The notes under the pieces were generated by a model. It made no database searches. It was not told the DNA's origin and saw only the letters and a program-made list of their open reading frames with translations. Position numbers and translations under genes: made by a program. A stretch of 5,968 bases of DNA, taken from NCBI GenBank assembly GCA_017940105.1, contig JAGAZG010000242.1, forward strand, positions 1-5,968. Reading direction: 5' to 3'. This DNA is from Mailhella sp. (GTDB lineage: Bacteria; Desulfobacterota; Desulfovibrionia; Desulfovibrionales; Desulfovibrionaceae). Below, one piece after another: positions 4,660 through 5,968 of the stretch; the stretch's first letter is position 1; each line of letters opens with the position of its first letter.

Positions 4660-5968
4660 ATGACTGGACGATTTTACAACGAATACCGGCAGAAGCTGCG
4701 CACGCCAGACCAGGCCGTTCAGCTTGTCAAAAGCGGCGACTGGGTTAGCTACGGCACCATCGGCACCTTCCCCACCCTGCTTGATGCAGCCCTGGCCAGG
4801 CGCAGGGATGAGCTTCATGATGTCAAGGTGCGCGGCAATCTTGCCTTTGGCCCAGTTATGGTTGCCGAATGCGACCCCTCACGCGAACACTTCATCTACC
4901 ACAGCTGGCACTGCTCCGCATATGAGCGAAAGCTCTGCGATCGCAACCTCTGCAATTTCATTCCGATGATCTTCAGGCACCTGGTGCCCTATCACCGGTA
5001 TTTTCTCACGGTCAATGTCGCCATGGCCTGTGTCACGCCCATGGACAAGCATGGATACTTCAATCTGTCCTGCGCTGCTGGCGTCGCCAAAGGGGTCTTG
5101 GAATCGGCAGACATCGTCATCGTTGAAGTCAATGAAAAACTGCCGCACATATACGGAGGTTTTGACGAATCAATACACATTTCTGAAGTGGACGTAGTCG
5201 TTGAAGGCGAGCATCTCCCTCTTGCGCAGGTGCCCACGCCCCCCGCGCAGCCGGAAGACATAAAAATTGCAGACCTGATACTGCCCCATATTGTTGACGG
5301 GGCGACCCTGCAGCTGGGCATCGGAACCATGCCGAACGTGATAGGACAGCGTCTTGCGGAATCCGACCTCAAGGACTTAGGCATGCATACCGAACTGTGC
5401 GGGGACGCCTACTACGCTCTGTACCAGGCTGGCAAACTGACCAACCGGCGCAAGACCTTTCAGCCGGGCAAGGGCGTGACAGGCATGGTCTTTGGCACGG
5501 AAAAACTTTACGAATGGGTCGATCACAACCCAGGGGTCATCATGGAGCCACTGGAGTACGTCAATATGGCGGAGGTCATCGCCAGGCATGACAACATAAT
5601 CTCCATCAACAACTGCGTCGCAGTGGACCTGTATGGGCAAATCAGCTCCGAAACAGCCGGATTTCGGCAGATCAGTGGCACTGGCGGCCAGCTGGATTTT
5701 CTGACCGGCGCCTCAATGTCAAAGGGTGGCAAAGCCTTCATCTGCATGAGCTCTGCCTTCCGTGACAAGCGCGGCGCGCTCCATTCCCGCGTTGTTCCAT
5801 ACTTCCAGGGGGATATTGTTACCGTACCGCGCAGCCAGTCCTATTATGTGGCTACGGAATACGGCTGCGTCAACCTTGAGGGCATGTCCACATGGGAACG
5901 CGCTGAGCTGCTCATCTCCATTGCTCATCCTGACTTCCGGGAGGCCCTGATACAGGCGGCAGAGCAGC
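4660..5968 (+). CDS. CoA-transferase, butyryl/4-hydroxybutyrate type (3' end cut by window)
   Basis: This protein belongs to the acetyl-CoA hydrolase/transferase family that moves CoA between an acyl-CoA (butyryl-, 4-hydroxybutyryl-, propionyl-CoA) and acetate or a similar acid. The 436 codons present cover nearly all of a family length of about 440-450, and the frame is open to the edge. Evidence: N-terminal SGDWVSYG (25-32), VTPMDKHGYFNLS (125-137), ADIVIVEVNE (150-159), ESIHISEVD (170-178), LGIGTMPN (219-226), HTEL with the likely catalytic Glu245, INNCVAVDLYGQ (316-327), GTGGQLDF (340-347), EYGCVNLEG (400-408) and IAHPDFREAL (421-430). AGGA lies 6 nt before the ATG at 4660. It is transcribed away from the lipid operon. 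The match is best to the butyrate/4-hydroxybutyrate branch; the exact substrates cannot be decided. One small deviation is Thr in GIGTMPN where I recall Gly in GIGGMPN. Confidence 0.9.
   Translation, partial: MTGRFYNEYRQKLRTPDQAVQLVKSGDWVSYGTIGTFPTLLDAALARRRDELHDVKVRGNLAFGPVMVAECDPSREHFIYHSWHCSAYERKLCDRNLCNFIPMIFRHLVPYHRYFLTVNVAMACVTPMDKHGYFNLSCAAGVAKGVLESADIVIVEVNEKLPHIYGGFDESIHISEVDVVVEGEHLPLAQVPTPPAQPEDIKIADLILPHIVDGATLQLGIGTMPNVIGQRLAESDLKDLGMHTELCGDAYYALYQAGKLTNRRKTFQPGKGVTGMVFGTEKLYEWVDHNPGVIMEPLEYVNMAEVIARHDNIISINNCVAVDLYGQISSETAGFRQISGTGGQLDFLTGASMSKGGKAFICMSSAFRDKRGALHSRVVPYFQGDIVTVPRSQSYYVATEYGCVNLEGMSTWERAELLISIAHPDFREALIQAAEQ

Noticed and set aside
4879..5640. Minus-strand open frames opposite the CoA-transferase
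   Set aside because: The plus-strand frame is continuous and shows family motifs throughout; the antisense frames show none.

Overview
The window looks like a chromosomal core region of a Gram-negative, probably anaerobic bacterium close to Desulfovibrio (Desulfobacterota/Deltaproteobacteria). This placement is inferred from three things: the gene order yceD-rpmF-plsX-(fabH)-fabG-acpP-fabF, which I recall from that group; the cysteine-rich form of YceD; and a divergent CoA-transferase typical of anaerobic acid metabolism. Base composition is moderate (by eye slightly above 50% GC). No species can be named from the sequence.

Layout. From about 4457 down to 69, six genes lie head to tail on the minus strand: yceD (DUF177), rpmF (ribosomal protein L32), plsX (acyl-ACP:phosphate acyltransferase), fabG (3-oxoacyl-ACP reductase), acpP (acyl carrier protein) and fabF (3-oxoacyl-ACP synthase II). 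A good sigma70-type promoter (TTGACA, 17 bp, TACTGT) sits just before yceD and probably drives the whole unit. On the plus strand, starting at 4660 and running off the right edge, is a CoA-transferase of the butyryl-CoA:acetate / 4-hydroxybutyrate CoA-transferase family. It is divergently transcribed from the operon across a 252-bp intergenic region. The first 68 bases hold only sequence downstream of fabF.

How the genes work together. YceD and L32 tie the operon to ribosome (50S) production. PlsX takes acyl chains from acyl-ACP into phospholipid synthesis. AcpP carries the growing chain, FabF elongates it and FabG carries out the first reduction. The operon therefore couples ribosome supply to membrane lipid supply. 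FabH (KAS III), which starts chains from acetyl-CoA and normally lies between plsX and fabG in this arrangement, is absent here: only a 71-bp AT-rich spacer with an 8-bp inverted repeat is left.

Points of most interest are the missing fabH, the dyad in its place, a terminator-like hairpin between acpP and fabF that also moves the fabF start to a GTG, and hairpins on both sides of acpP that could set ACP apart from its neighbours in expression. I see no mobile element, CRISPR array, tRNA or rRNA. No clearly new biological system is visible; this is mostly a conserved housekeeping region with some unusual details.
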